A DNA stretch of 64,000 nt from Luteibacter yeojuensis (GCF_011742875.1 NZ_JAAQTL010000001.1:992001-1056000), one strand, 5' to 3'. Shown: positions 1 to 7,865, counted from the stretch's first letter. Notes: generated by a model not told the origin, from the letters alone. Numbers and translations are program-made.

Positions 1-864
1 CTGCTGCGTGGCCTTGGCCCAGTCGGTGAGCCCGGCCAATGGTTGCGCCGCGCTGGTCTGGAGCACGTACTTGGCCGGACTGGCGACTTCCGCGAGGGTG
101 GACCCGGTCAGGTTGCCTTGCGGATTGAGGCTCGCCGGGGAGGCCGGGTTTCCCTCCACGATCGCCTGCTGCTTGGGATCCCATGACACGGCCTGCACGG
201 CCGTATACTGGGTGCGCGCATCCATGTCCGCTTCGAACGCGATGAGTTCGGTGCCCCACCCGACCGAGAGTACCGCGGCCCCGGACGTCGTCGGCGGCTT
301 CACGTTCACGCTGCCGGCGTCCACGTTCACGAGCAGGCCGTTCGCATCCGCGCGTGCCAGCATGAAGTCCCAGTCGCTGCAGTAGAACTGCACCAGCTCG
401 TCGTAGGTCGTCGAGGTGGCGGTCACGGATGCCGTCAGGCCATGGGCAGCGACCAGGCCGCTGATGATGTCGCTGTCCTTCTGCGCCAGGTAGTTCGCGT
501 TGTTGCGCCCGATGGTCATGCGGGTCGCCGCATCGCGGCATTCCAGCACCAGGCGCGAGCTGGCCTTGCCGTCGATCCTCAGGCCATGGCGCACGACGAT
601 GCCGCTGAAGATCGTGCCTTCGTCGTTTCCATACCCGGCACTGATCGTCAGCGCCACGCCCGGCACGAGGGTCGCGGCGTCGCTCAGCGCGAAGCTTCCG
701 GTCGGCATGTCGCCGTCACTGATGACGATCTCCGCCCAGGGGATGCGGTTGATCGCCCGGCGGACGGTCACCGCGACCACCGGCAGGCTCGCCAGCTTCT
801 GGCCGCCGGTCTCGATGGTCAGGCGCACCGGCCCGGCGGCGTGTGTATTGGGGGAATCGGCCAT
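1..864 (-). CDS. eCIS spike protein, VgrG/gpD-like (Pvc8/Afp8 type), C-terminus cut by window edge
   Basis: The frame runs open from the ATG at 864 to the window edge, giving the first 288 residues of a longer protein. The start (MADSPNTHAAGPVRLTIETG) is followed by beta-rich sequence typical of phage late-control D/VgrG-like hubs, including a segment like the family's 'QFYCSDWDFMLARADANG' near residues 160-180. In PVC/Afp particles the equivalent protein trimerises as the central spike that carries the PAAR tip. The start lies 3 bases after the stop of the LysM baseplate gene, so the two are co-transcribed. Family assignment is by recognition of the pattern and by position in the eCIS gene order; the missing C-terminus prevents a check for extensions or toxins. 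Confidence 0.8.
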   Translation of the reverse strand, partial: MADSPNTHAAGPVRLTIETGGQKLASLPVVAVTVRRAINRIPWAEIVISDGDMPTGSFALSDAATLVPGVALTISAGYGNDEGTIFSGIVVRHGLRIDGKASSRLVLECRDAATRMTIGRNNANYLAQKDSDIISGLVAAHGLTASVTATSTTYDELVQFYCSDWDFMLARADANGLLVNVDAGSVNVKPPTTSGAAVLSVGWGTELIAFEADMDARTQYTAVQAVSWDPKQQAIVEGNPASPASLNPQGNLTGSTLAEVASPAKYVLQTSAAQPLAGLTDWAKATQQ

Positions 865-867
865 GGG

Positions 868-1560
868 TCAGTCCAGCGGCGGAAAATGCAGGGTCAGGCC
901 CGGCGCGAGGGCACGGAACGTCTGCAATCCGTTGAACCGGGCCACCTCCACGTAGTAGCGGCTGTCGCCATAGATGCGATGGCACAGCAGCGGCAGGGTG
1001 TCGCCATCCCTCACGACCACCGCGTGACTGAGGTCGGGCGATTGCATGTCGGCTTCGAGGGCCGCTTCGAGCGGCTTCTTGAAGCCCTGGAACGACATCG
1101 TCACCTTGGCGCGCAACGGGGCGCCGCTAGGACGGAAGAGCGTGTAATCGGTGGAGATGCTCGTTGCACGGCCGTAGAAGACGAGCGTTCCCCACAGCAC
1201 CTGCACCACGTTGGGTTCGTGCTGGGGACCGTTGTACTTGTGGATGATCGTGTCCAGCTTCGCGAGCTGGTCTTCGACCTCGGCGGGCAACTGGATGTTC
1301 GAGGGAATCGGAACGGCGCCGGTGCCGTCGAACACCGTGACGAAATCCAGCGTGTCGGGCTGCATCTTCGCGAAATTGCGCCCGCTGCCGGTATCCCCCA
1401 TGGGCACGCAGCCGCCAAACTCGGTCTGGCGCACCCAGGTCATTTCCGACGGATTGATCAGCAGCGAGATCGAATCGCCGGTCGCCTTGGGCGCATCGCC
1501 GCTGATGTCGCAGACCGTGATCTTCAGTTGCGATTTCCCCGAGGAGAGATTCGCCGCCAT
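868..1560 (-). CDS. eCIS baseplate/tube-initiator protein with C-terminal LysM (Pvc7/Afp7-like)
   Basis: A 230-residue protein starting MAANLSSGKSQLKI. The N-terminal part has the 'LLINPSEMTWVRQTEFGG' pattern seen in CIS tube-initiator proteins. The last 50 residues (VVVRDGDTLPLLCHRIYGDS, ending in LTLHFPPLD) form a LysM-like module, as in gp53/Pvc7 proteins that join spike to tube. It lies between DUF5908 and the VgrG-like spike, the canonical Pvc6-Pvc7-Pvc8 order. Its stop at 868 is 3 bases before the next ATG. Confidence 0.85.
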   Translation of the reverse strand: MAANLSSGKSQLKITVCDISGDAPKATGDSISLLINPSEMTWVRQTEFGGCVPMGDTGSGRNFAKMQPDTLDFVTVFDGTGAVPIPSNIQLPAEVEDQLAKLDTIIHKYNGPQHEPNVVQVLWGTLVFYGRATSISTDYTLFRPSGAPLRAKVTMSFQGFKKPLEAALEADMQSPDLSHAVVVRDGDTLPLLCHRIYGDSRYYVEVARFNGLQTFRALAPGLTLHFPPLD

Positions 1561-1767
1561 TCATCGCTCCCGCATCCGTTCCCACTCCAACGCGATGGCG
1601 GAGCGCATCTTCTGGCGCTCCTGCATGCCACCGCCACCTTCGCAGTCCACGTCGCACTCGCAGTCGTCGCTGGCCGCGCCGGCTTTTTCCGCGCTTTTCG
1701 CCGGCGCCTTGGCCTCGCCGGAACCGACGCTGGACTTGATCACCATCTGTCGAATCTCGATCGTCAC
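1561..1767 (-). CDS. Small eCIS protein, DUF5908 family (Pvc6/Afp6-like)
   Basis: A 68-residue protein using a GTG start at 1767, preceded by a TTGAGG ribosome-binding-like stretch. The N-terminus reads MTIEIRQMVIKSSV, the hallmark of DUF5908 proteins (IEI-LVIKA pattern). It then has a Cys-rich CECDVDCEGGGG segment (residues about 41-52) and a basic C-terminus. It sits between tube and LysM genes exactly where Pvc6/Afp6 sits in other eCIS loci. A longer reading with an upstream start at 1995 overlaps the tube gene and is unlikely. Confidence 0.8.
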   Translation of the reverse strand: MTIEIRQMVIKSSVGSGEAKAPAKSAEKAGAASDDCECDVDCEGGGGMQERQKMRSAIALEWERMRER

Positions 1768-1775
1768 GATCGGCC

Positions 1776-2273
1776 TCAATCGCTTCGTTGTACGTACTGG
1801 TAGGCCAGCTCGATGGTCTCGAGCGCCACCTCGTTGCGGGTGGAATTGAAACTGTCGATCTCCCAGCGAACCGGATAGGCATTGGCGAACGACCACGTCC
1901 GCAGGGGTGTGGCCGTCGCGTCGAGCAGCTTCACCGTGACCGGCGCGAGCTTGATCGCCACCGACAGGCCGCCTTCGAGCGTGCTCTTGCACCACCCCAC
2001 CAGCGGCGAATCGGTAGACGCGATGCCGCGCTTGAGCGTCAACCGCGTCTGTTTCACCCCCGTGGGCAACTGATGCATGAAGCGGTTCTCGCCCCCCTCA
2101 CGCAACTCGTCCACCTCCATGGTCAGTTCGAGGCCGGATACCTCCTGGAACGATGTGTCGACGCTGGCCGGACCGCTGCCGATGCTGACGCTGAACTGGA
2201 ACGCCGCCGGCAGCAGCGCCCCGAGCTTGTCTTCCTTGACGACATCGGCCGGCCATGCCGCGGGATCACCCAT
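1776..2273 (-). CDS. eCIS inner tube protein (gp19 family, Pvc5/Afp5-like)
   Basis: A 165-residue T4 gp19-type tube protein. Family signatures are 'FQEVSGLELTMEVDELREGG', 'LTLKRGIAS' and 'WSFANAYPVRWEIDSFN' followed by 'ETIELAYQYVQ'. This second tube paralogue probably forms the first tube ring on the baseplate, as Pvc5 does. Its ATG lies inside the 3' end of the preceding tube gene (8-base overlap), a strong sign of translational coupling. Confidence 0.88.
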   Translation of the reverse strand: MGDPAAWPADVVKEDKLGALLPAAFQFSVSIGSGPASVDTSFQEVSGLELTMEVDELREGGENRFMHQLPTGVKQTRLTLKRGIASTDSPLVGWCKSTLEGGLSVAIKLAPVTVKLLDATATPLRTWSFANAYPVRWEIDSFNSTRNEVALETIELAYQYVQRSD

Positions 2274-2724
2274 TGGCGATCGTCAGGCCCTCGTGTGCGA
2301 TCTCGATGGTCTCGATCGCCACTTCGTTGCCTTGCGCCTTCAGGTCGGTGCCGGTGATCTTGGTCGGCCACGCGTTGGCGAGGGTCCAGACCATCGTGGG
2401 CTTCCCGGACTCGTCCAGCAGGCTGATCGTCACCGGAACACGCTGGATCGTGTTCATCTTGATCTTGTTGAACCAGTCCCAGAACTTGTTATCGCCCTTG
2501 AACACACCCTTTTTCATGGTGACGTTGCTGTATTTCTTCAGCCCCGGCATCTTGATCGTGGTGTATGCCGGACTGTCGCCGTGCCGGTACTCGATGGGCT
2601 GGGCTTCGACATCGAGGCCGGACACTTCTTCGAAGGACATCACGGCCGAATCCCATTTCACCTGGAAGGAGAACTTGGGCAAGGGCCATATGCTGGTGGA
2701 CTGCTGCGAACCGTCATCTGCCAT
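2266..2724 (-). CDS. eCIS major inner tube protein (Pvc1/Afp1-like, Hcp/gp19 fold)
   Basis: A 152-residue protein with the tube signatures 'VKWDSAVMSFEEVSGLDVEA', 'LKKYSNVTMKKGVFKG' and 'LANAWPTKITGTDLK' then 'VAIETIEIAHEGL'. Hexamers of such proteins stack into the rigid tube that the sheath drives outward and that can hold cargo. Lying immediately after the sheath gene (20-base gap) and longer in its conserved core than the next tube paralogue, it is the likely main tube subunit. Confidence 0.9.
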   Translation of the reverse strand: MADDGSQQSTSIWPLPKFSFQVKWDSAVMSFEEVSGLDVEAQPIEYRHGDSPAYTTIKMPGLKKYSNVTMKKGVFKGDNKFWDWFNKIKMNTIQRVPVTISLLDESGKPTMVWTLANAWPTKITGTDLKAQGNEVAIETIEIAHEGLTIANG

Positions 2725-2744
2725 GGGAATACTCCATCAATGCA

Positions 2745-4316
2745 TCAGGATTTCTGCATCTGCTGCTGGAAGGTGATCTCGATGAATTCCGCCGGGCGCA
2801 CCATGGCGACCAGGACGGTGACGCGCAGGATGCCCTCGAGGATGTCGTCCGGCGTCATCGTCTCGCCAAGGCCGCAATACACGCCGAATGCATCGTCCGG
2901 CACCGCGCCGGCGAGACCACCGCGTTTCCAGATACTGGTAAGGAAGTTCTGGATCATGCTCTTGATGGTGACCCAGGTGTTCGCCACGTTGGGCTCGAAC
3001 ACGAGGGCCTTGGCCGCCAGCCGGCACGACTCTTCCAGCATGATCATGGTCCGGCGCACGTTGACGTACCGCCAGTCGAGGCTGTTGCCGTCGAGCGTGC
3101 GCGCACCCCAGACCAGCACGCCTTCGCCGATGAACGAGCGTATCGCGTTGATCGACTTGCCTTGCGTCGTGACGTTCAGGTCCTCCTGGTCGACCGCGGA
3201 GATCGCCACCGAGGGCGACACGACGCCGGCGAGGCTGACGTTGGCGGGCGCCTTCCACACGCCGCGACTGTTGTCCACCATCGTGTAGATACCGGCCATG
3301 GCCGGGCTGGGAGGCATCAGGTTGAGCTTGCCCTTGACCAGCTCCATGACCGTGCCGAACAACGGACTGATCGTGCTCAGGGTCTTGTTGAGCAGGGCCT
3401 TGTTCGCGAGGATCGCGTCGGGCGCCGGGGCGGGATCGACCTTGCTCCAGTCCTTGGTGATGTCCGCGATCGCCTGGATCTGCTCCTTCTCCCTCATCGG
3501 CGCGCCGTCGGGAGCGGCCTCGGGCAGGCCGAGCTCGTTACGCAGGAGCATCTGCAGCACGTCGGCGCTGGCGATGTTCTCGTAACTCAACTCCTTGTCG
3601 CCGACCACCGTCGTGTTGAGCCACGGATAGTATGCGGACGAATAGGCCAGGAAATTGATCCCGAGACTGTTGCGGAAGAGGTCGACCGGATCGCCGCCGG
3701 GGTCGTTGCGCGGCTTGTCGCCTCCCCACACGTCGAGGATGGCGACGCGGTTCTTCATCTTCTCGCCGCAGTGCTGCAGCATGGCCTGCTGGAGGCCGAT
3801 GCACTCGGGCTGCTTGAGCAGCACGGCTTCGGGAACGAGGAGCATGGTCGGCTCCTGCTCCTTGAGCAGCTCGTCGATGCCGCGGGCGAACTTGTCCGGG
3901 TCGAGGTCCGAGGCGTAATCGCCTACCGAGACGATGTAGCAGGGGCCGCCGCCGTTCTGGAAGAAATGCCGCATGGCGTTGTACAGCGTGTACTTTCCGC
4001 CATCCTTGCCCTCGGGCTGCTCGAGCAGGTACTCGACGGGCTTGTTGTCCTTGCCGATGGCCTTGAAGTCGGCCAGCAGCGAGGGGTCGGTCTTTTCCAC
4101 GATATTGAAGCGTGGGCTCGGGCCGAAGCCGAAGTACTGGTGGTACTCCGCCATCGAGCTGATACGCCAGGGCTTGAATGCGAGCGGTTTGCTGCGGTTA
4201 TCGGCTATCTCGGTATGGCCGATGAATGCGGGCACGGCGGTGGCGACCTCCACCACCGAGTTGGGAAACGCATTCTTTTCGACGATGTAGACACCCGGTG
4301 TCTTCATTGCACCCAT
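2745..4316 (-). CDS. eCIS contractile sheath protein (Pvc2/Afp2-like)
   Basis: A 523-residue tail-sheath protein. The N-terminal 'KTPGVYIVEKNAFPNSVVEVATAVPAF' pattern (about residues 5-31) and the C-terminal region with 'VVWGARTLDGNS', 'WRYVNVRRTMIMLEES' and 'LRVTVLVAMVRPAEFIEITF' are standard for sheaths that contract to push the tube. An AGGAG motif 7 bases upstream supports the ATG at 4316; a second ATG three codons in is possible. Only one sheath gene is visible here, whereas PVC and Afp carry three. Confidence 0.95.
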   Translation of the reverse strand: MGAMKTPGVYIVEKNAFPNSVVEVATAVPAFIGHTEIADNRSKPLAFKPWRISSMAEYHQYFGFGPSPRFNIVEKTDPSLLADFKAIGKDNKPVEYLLEQPEGKDGGKYTLYNAMRHFFQNGGGPCYIVSVGDYASDLDPDKFARGIDELLKEQEPTMLLVPEAVLLKQPECIGLQQAMLQHCGEKMKNRVAILDVWGGDKPRNDPGGDPVDLFRNSLGINFLAYSSAYYPWLNTTVVGDKELSYENIASADVLQMLLRNELGLPEAAPDGAPMREKEQIQAIADITKDWSKVDPAPAPDAILANKALLNKTLSTISPLFGTVMELVKGKLNLMPPSPAMAGIYTMVDNSRGVWKAPANVSLAGVVSPSVAISAVDQEDLNVTTQGKSINAIRSFIGEGVLVWGARTLDGNSLDWRYVNVRRTMIMLEESCRLAAKALVFEPNVANTWVTIKSMIQNFLTSIWKRGGLAGAVPDDAFGVYCGLGETMTPDDILEGILRVTVLVAMVRPAEFIEITFQQQMQKS

Positions 4317-4336
4317 CGCGGGCTCCTGTCAGTGAA

Positions 4337-5134
4337 CTAGCTATGGACAAAGATTTCCGACACGACGGTCGGTTCGCCTTCCACCGTTTCGCGCCACAGA
4401 CGCTGGGGCGCGGCGCCGGGCAAACGGGAAATCAGGGTTCGTTCGGGGATCGCGGTGACGTCGCGCAACTGGAAGCGTTGCGGAGGGCGCTCATGGAGAT
4501 CGATCGGCGCGACGGAACGCGCGACCATGACCGCCTGCCCGTCAGGCAGGACCTCCCGTTTCATGTCGGTGAATCCGATCTCCCCACGCGCATCCACGAT
4601 CGACAGCTCGCGCCCCTGCCAGTCCCCCGCGAGCACGTACTTCCAGACGGTACGGGGGCTGCGCAAGCGCAGCCGGTAACGCGTATCGAGGGCGGACGAC
4701 CAGGTTTCGAGACTGTTCGCGCCTTCCGGGACCAGAGGCAGCGCGAGCGTGGCGAGCGGCGGGTTGAGGCGGCCGGGGGTGGCGGCATCGAGGTCCAGCG
4801 GCGCCACGAGCACACCATCGTCTTCCCCTTCGCCGGACGTCGTCACCGGCTCGGTGTAGTAGCCGTGCGCCGGATCGCCGCAATACAGGTCGAAGCGCAA
4901 CAGGCGCGGTCCATCGCCGTCCATGCGTTCGCTCCACAATCCCGGCAGCCGGGCATCGTCGACGCCGATGGCCAGTGCGTAGTCGTCGCGACGGACGATC
5001 GCGCCGAACCGTTGCAGGAAGGTCGTCGTCCCGGCATGCGCCCTGAAGACGAGGCGACGTGCATAACCGTCGGCAAAGAATGCATGCCGCACTTCCACGC
5101 GCATGAGCATGCGAAAGCGTGCCGCCGGGCTCAT
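4337..5134 (-). CDS. Unassigned eCIS-locus protein
   Basis: A 265-residue protein beginning MSPAARFRMLMRVEV. The ATG at 5134 overlaps the stop of the Pvc16-like gene (ATGA), and the sheath gene follows 20 bases downstream, so it belongs to the structural operon. I do not recognise the family. The N-terminal half has 'LVFRAHAGTTTFLQRFG' and 'RLLRFDLYCGDPAHGYYTEP'; the second half is beta-rich with 'WQGRELSIVDARGEIGFTDM'. No membrane segment or signal peptide is visible. It may be a sheath-associated or cap component, but this rests on position only. Confidence 0.6.
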   Translation of the reverse strand: MSPAARFRMLMRVEVRHAFFADGYARRLVFRAHAGTTTFLQRFGAIVRRDDYALAIGVDDARLPGLWSERMDGDGPRLLRFDLYCGDPAHGYYTEPVTTSGEGEDDGVLVAPLDLDAATPGRLNPPLATLALPLVPEGANSLETWSSALDTRYRLRLRSPRTVWKYVLAGDWQGRELSIVDARGEIGFTDMKREVLPDGQAVMVARSVAPIDLHERPPQRFQLRDVTAIPERTLISRLPGAAPQRLWRETVEGEPTVVSEIFVHS

Positions 5135-5706
5135 GGCCGCGCCTGGGCGTCGACCTGGGAGATCGAAGCGTCGCGGCCGCGAACGACGCCGGACTGCAGC
5201 GTGATCATGCGCACGCGGAACAGGACGGACGGAACGTAGCGTCCACCGTGGATACTCCACAGGCTGTGCATGTCATGACTGCTGAGGTTCTCCATGTTCA
5301 GGGCCAATCCCTCCAACCGTGCATCCATGTCCGGCGTATTCTGGTGATCGAACGAGGGATTTCCCTGGAAGTAGGCAATCGCGGCGGAAAGGAATTTCAA
5401 CGCTTCGGGGTAGTGGTTGCCGCTGAAGTTGGCGGCACACATCACCAGGAGGTTCAGGTAGACGGGTGCCGCGCGCTGCACGATGCCGTCGGCACCGCCC
5501 CAGGATGCCTCCCGGCTCCGGTGCGCCAGCGTGTCGCGTTCGATGCCGCTGAGGAACAGGACGAGCTTGTTCGTCGAGGACGTGACCGGCGTACCGCCGA
5601 TTTCCTGAAGGTTGGAGACGACGGCCACGTCCTCGGTCACGTGCAGCATCCGCCGGAAGTGCCCGTTGAGATGCCTGGCCAACAGCTCCAGAACCTGGTC
5701 GATCAC
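5131..5706 (-). CDS. eCIS tube/sheath terminator, DUF4255 (Pvc16/Afp16-like)
   Basis: A 191-residue DUF4255 protein using GTG at 5706. The conserved pattern includes 'SSTNKLVLFLSGIERDTL', 'APVYLNLLVMCAANF' and 'EALKFLSAAIAYFQGN', and the C-terminal 'DMHSLWSIHGGRYVPSVLFRVRM' matches the WxxLGGxYxPSVxYxxR-like end of Pvc16 N-terminal domains. Pvc16/Afp16 caps the particle and sets its length. It is the first gene of the visible structural operon; an AGGGG lies just upstream of the GTG. Confidence 0.88.
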   Translation of the reverse strand: MIDQVLELLARHLNGHFRRMLHVTEDVAVVSNLQEIGGTPVTSSTNKLVLFLSGIERDTLAHRSREASWGGADGIVQRAAPVYLNLLVMCAANFSGNHYPEALKFLSAAIAYFQGNPSFDHQNTPDMDARLEGLALNMENLSSHDMHSLWSIHGGRYVPSVLFRVRMITLQSGVVRGRDASISQVDAQARP

Positions 5707-5773
5707 GCGCCGCCCCTTTGAACGCCCCCTTGAGAAACGTTGAAGCTAGGCTACCCCTTCGACCGGAGGGTCC

Positions 5774-5792
5774 CTATCGGCAGAATGCTGAT
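5774..5792 (-). promoter_or_regulatory. Palindromic element upstream of eCIS structural operon (copy 1)
   Basis: On the minus strand the site reads ATCAGCATTCTGCCGATAG. It is an imperfect palindrome of two ATCRGCA half-sites separated by 3 bases, and it ends 68 bases upstream of the GTG of the Pvc16-like gene. An 18/19 identical copy lies upstream of the DUF4157 cargo gene at 7818-7836. This looks like the binding site of a dimeric regulator. No obvious -10/-35 pair was identified. Confidence 0.55.
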
Positions 5793-5809
5793 ATTGACGT
5801 TTCGTTTTC

Positions 5810-6457
5810 CTAGCCCAGCGACGTCATGCCTTCCTTGACCGCATAGCGGGTCAGATCGGCCACGCTGTGGATGTTGAGCTTGCGGAATACGTGCGAGCGG
5901 TGCGTCGCCACGGTCTTGGCGCTGATATGCAACCGGCTGGCGACTTCCCGTGTCGAGCAGCCCTCGGCGAACAGCCGCGTAACCTCCCGCTCCCGCCAGG
6001 TCAAGGGTTGGCCGGCCGTGTCCGAGCCGGACGACTGCCCTGCGCGGCAGGCATTCATCACCGGGGCCACCAGTTCGCTGCTGAGGAAAACCTGATGCCG
6101 GTAGGCATGGCGAATGGCACGGGTCAGTTCGCCGTAGCCATTGTTCTTGAGGACATAACCGAGCGCGCCGGCTTCCAGTGCTTCCAGGACCTGGCCATGC
6201 AACGCCGTGGCGGACAGGCACAGGACACGGCTCGACAGCAACTCGATGCGTACCCTCCGGGCCACCTCGATGCCACCCATCATGGGCATGGCGACGTCGG
6301 CAATCACGACGTCCGGAAGCAGGCTTCGAGCCATCCGCATCAGTTCCAATCCGTGGCTCGCCTGCCCTACGACCTCGATGTCCGGCTCCTGCTGCAACAG
6401 GGCGACGAGGCCCTCGCGCATCATGGCATGGTCGTCTCCAAGTACCACACGCATCTT
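5810..6457 (-). CDS. Orphan NarL/FixJ-type response regulator
   Basis: A response regulator of about 215 residues: receiver domain (MKMRVVLGDDHAMMREGLV, phosphoacceptor Asp in 'PDVVIADVAMPMMGG') and a C-terminal LuxR helix-turn-helix ('LTWREREVTRLFAEGCSTRE' then 'LHISAKTVATHRSHVFRKL'). The ATG at 6457 is spaced well from a GGGGAG motif; an in-frame ATG at 6469 lies too close to it. No histidine kinase is adjacent. It lies between the cargo gene and the structural operon, all on the same strand, so it is the best local candidate to control both. Confidence 0.9.
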   Translation of the reverse strand, partial: KMRVVLGDDHAMMREGLVALLQQEPDIEVVGQASHGLELMRMARSLLPDVVIADVAMPMMGGIEVARRVRIELLSSRVLCLSATALHGQVLEALEAGALGYVLKNNGYGELTRAIRHAYRHQVFLSSELVAPVMNACRAGQSSGSDTAGQPLTWREREVTRLFAEGCSTREVASRLHISAKTVATHRSHVFRKLNIHSVADLTRYAVKEGMTSLG

Positions 6458-6524
6458 CATCGACCGCATATCTCCCCTGTCAGTAGGTCATCGTGCGTTT
6501 CTGACAAGGAATACGGCATGCGTG

Positions 6525-6544
6525 CCCGGCCCGATCGGGCCGGG
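6525..6544. terminator. Perfect 20-bp GC-rich palindrome in the regulator/cargo gap
   Basis: A perfect palindrome (CCCGGCCCGA and its complement) lies between the cargo gene's stop (6699) and the regulator's start (6457). It could form a strong hairpin and end cargo transcription, but no T-run follows on either strand, so the terminator role is uncertain. The rest of 6470-6698 shows no convincing gene; in particular no immunity-type ORF. Confidence 0.35.
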
Positions 6545-6698
6545 ACATGGTTCAAGTGACGTGCTGCTAGGCCGTTCCCCCGCCCTTCACCCGAGTATTA
6601 GGCAATCGTGAAGGCACGTATGGGCAAAATCGGAAAGAATGGAGAAGAGAGATGCCGACTGCTCATGATCGTCGCCATCGGCAGCGCGGCATACCCTT

Positions 6699-7763
6699 CT
6701 AATCGGAGTCGCTGGAATCGCTGGACGACTCGTCCGACGAGATTTCGCTGGCGCTGCTGAGTCCGCTGTCCGCGATGACGCCCTCCTTCATGTTCGTGCC
6801 GACCAGGTAGGCCTTGAAGGTGACCGTATCGTCGTCGTCGTACTTGTCCAGGTCGGCACGCATGCCGTTCTCGAACGTCTTGTACAGGCTGTTGTTCGTG
6901 CCTCCGCATTGGGCAAATACGTTTTCCGGGTCTCCGCCGTTACCGCCGTTCTGTTTGGCGAGCACGTGTCCCGCCTCGGGGTTGGTAAACGCATTCTGGA
7001 GGGGGCCGACGGAGCCCGTGTTTTCATGGTCGTCGTCGTCCTCGATGCTGTACCAGGCGCGGTATTTCCTCACGTTGATCCAGCCCCTGGTGCCCGCCGT
7101 CGTCCCGCCCTTGAATTTTTTCACCTTGCCGGTGGCGACGATGGATTTCTTCTTGGTCGTGTTGGTTCCCATCGTCACGTTGATGAAGCGCTGCACGGGG
7201 TTCGTGCCAAGGCTGGGTGCGCCGGCGGACAAGGACTGGACCGGCATGGCACGGAGTTGCATCGCCTTCGCGCCCATGATGTCGGCCTCGCGCTCCAGCG
7301 ACGTGTCGTCGTTGACCGCGACCTTTTCCTTCATCTGCCTGGTCGGCTTCACCCGTCCCTGCGCCTGCTGCACGACGTGCCACGCCTCATGCGGCAAGTG
7401 CTTTTCCTGCCCCGCGCCGAGATAGATGTCGCGCCCCTGCGCATACGCGTGCGCCTGCATCTGGGCAGGCTTGCCGGAGTTGCGATGCACGCGCACGTCG
7501 TCCAATGCGACACCGGACATGGCCTCCATGTTCGTTCGCAACGGGTCGGGCAAACCGTCGGCCCGCGCCGTCTTCCGGCGCTGGGCGACCTGCATCGGGC
7601 TGTCCTGGACACGCTGGACGGCCTGTCCCTGGGCCAGCTGTCGGGGACTGTCCCCGAAGGCATGTTCCGAACGTCGCTGGGCCGGTCTGTCGCCGGCGAG
7701 CGAGGACGCCGCGCTGCGCGGGCGGCTCTGCTCGTCTGCCTTTACCGGCGGGATGCGTGCCAT
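6699..7763 (-). CDS. DUF4157 (eCIS core domain) protein with C-terminal His-Me-finger nuclease-like domain; probable eCIS cargo toxin
   Basis: A 354-residue protein. Residues 1-65 are basic, Gln/Arg-rich and probably disordered. Residues 71-142 match DUF4157, with LPDPLRTNMEAMSG, 'DDVRVHRNSGKPAQMQAHAY' and the metal-binding-like motif LPHEAWHVVQQ (HEAWH 125-129). This domain marks many eCIS-associated effectors. Residues about 200-325 contain GHVLAKQNGGNGGDPENVF (265-283) and 'GGTNNSLYKTFENGM', a pattern like Endonuclease_NS_2 nucleases (GH-x-A...GG...N-L-x-x-Q...N...E). The last 20 residues are Ser/Asp-rich. An AGGAG precedes the ATG. The nuclease reading is inference from motif spacing. Confidence 0.8.
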   Translation of the reverse strand: MARIPPVKADEQSRPRSAASSLAGDRPAQRRSEHAFGDSPRQLAQGQAVQRVQDSPMQVAQRRKTARADGLPDPLRTNMEAMSGVALDDVRVHRNSGKPAQMQAHAYAQGRDIYLGAGQEKHLPHEAWHVVQQAQGRVKPTRQMKEKVAVNDDTSLEREADIMGAKAMQLRAMPVQSLSAGAPSLGTNPVQRFINVTMGTNTTKKKSIVATGKVKKFKGGTTAGTRGWINVRKYRAWYSIEDDDDHENTGSVGPLQNAFTNPEAGHVLAKQNGGNGGDPENVFAQCGGTNNSLYKTFENGMRADLDKYDDDDTVTFKAYLVGTNMKEGVIADSGLSSASEISSDESSSDSSDSD

Positions 7764-7817
7764 GGGAACTCCTGGGCTGGTTCCGCAGGTACTGTAGGAA
7801 ATGCAGCCCAGGCTTTG

Positions 7818-7836
7818 CTATCGGCAAAATGCTGAT
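7818..7836 (-). promoter_or_regulatory. Palindromic element upstream of cargo gene (copy 2)
   Basis: On the minus strand it reads ATCAGCATTTTGCCGATAG, differing at one base from the copy upstream of the eCIS operon (5774-5792). It ends 55 bases before the ATG of the DUF4157 gene, so distance and orientation to the start are similar in both places. Probable shared operator or activator site. Confidence 0.55.
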
Positions 7837-7865
7837 CTATCTTGCCGGAATCGCACGAACGGGAT

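Noticed and set aside
1..5706. Prophage tail or type VI secretion cluster
   Set aside because: DUF5908, DUF4255 and a nearby DUF4157 cargo are eCIS markers. No capsid, terminase, lysis or TssJLM genes are visible in the window, though its left side is cut.
6470..6698. Immunity gene next to the nuclease-like cargo
   Set aside because: No open frame with a start signal and sensible composition was found in this gap on either strand.
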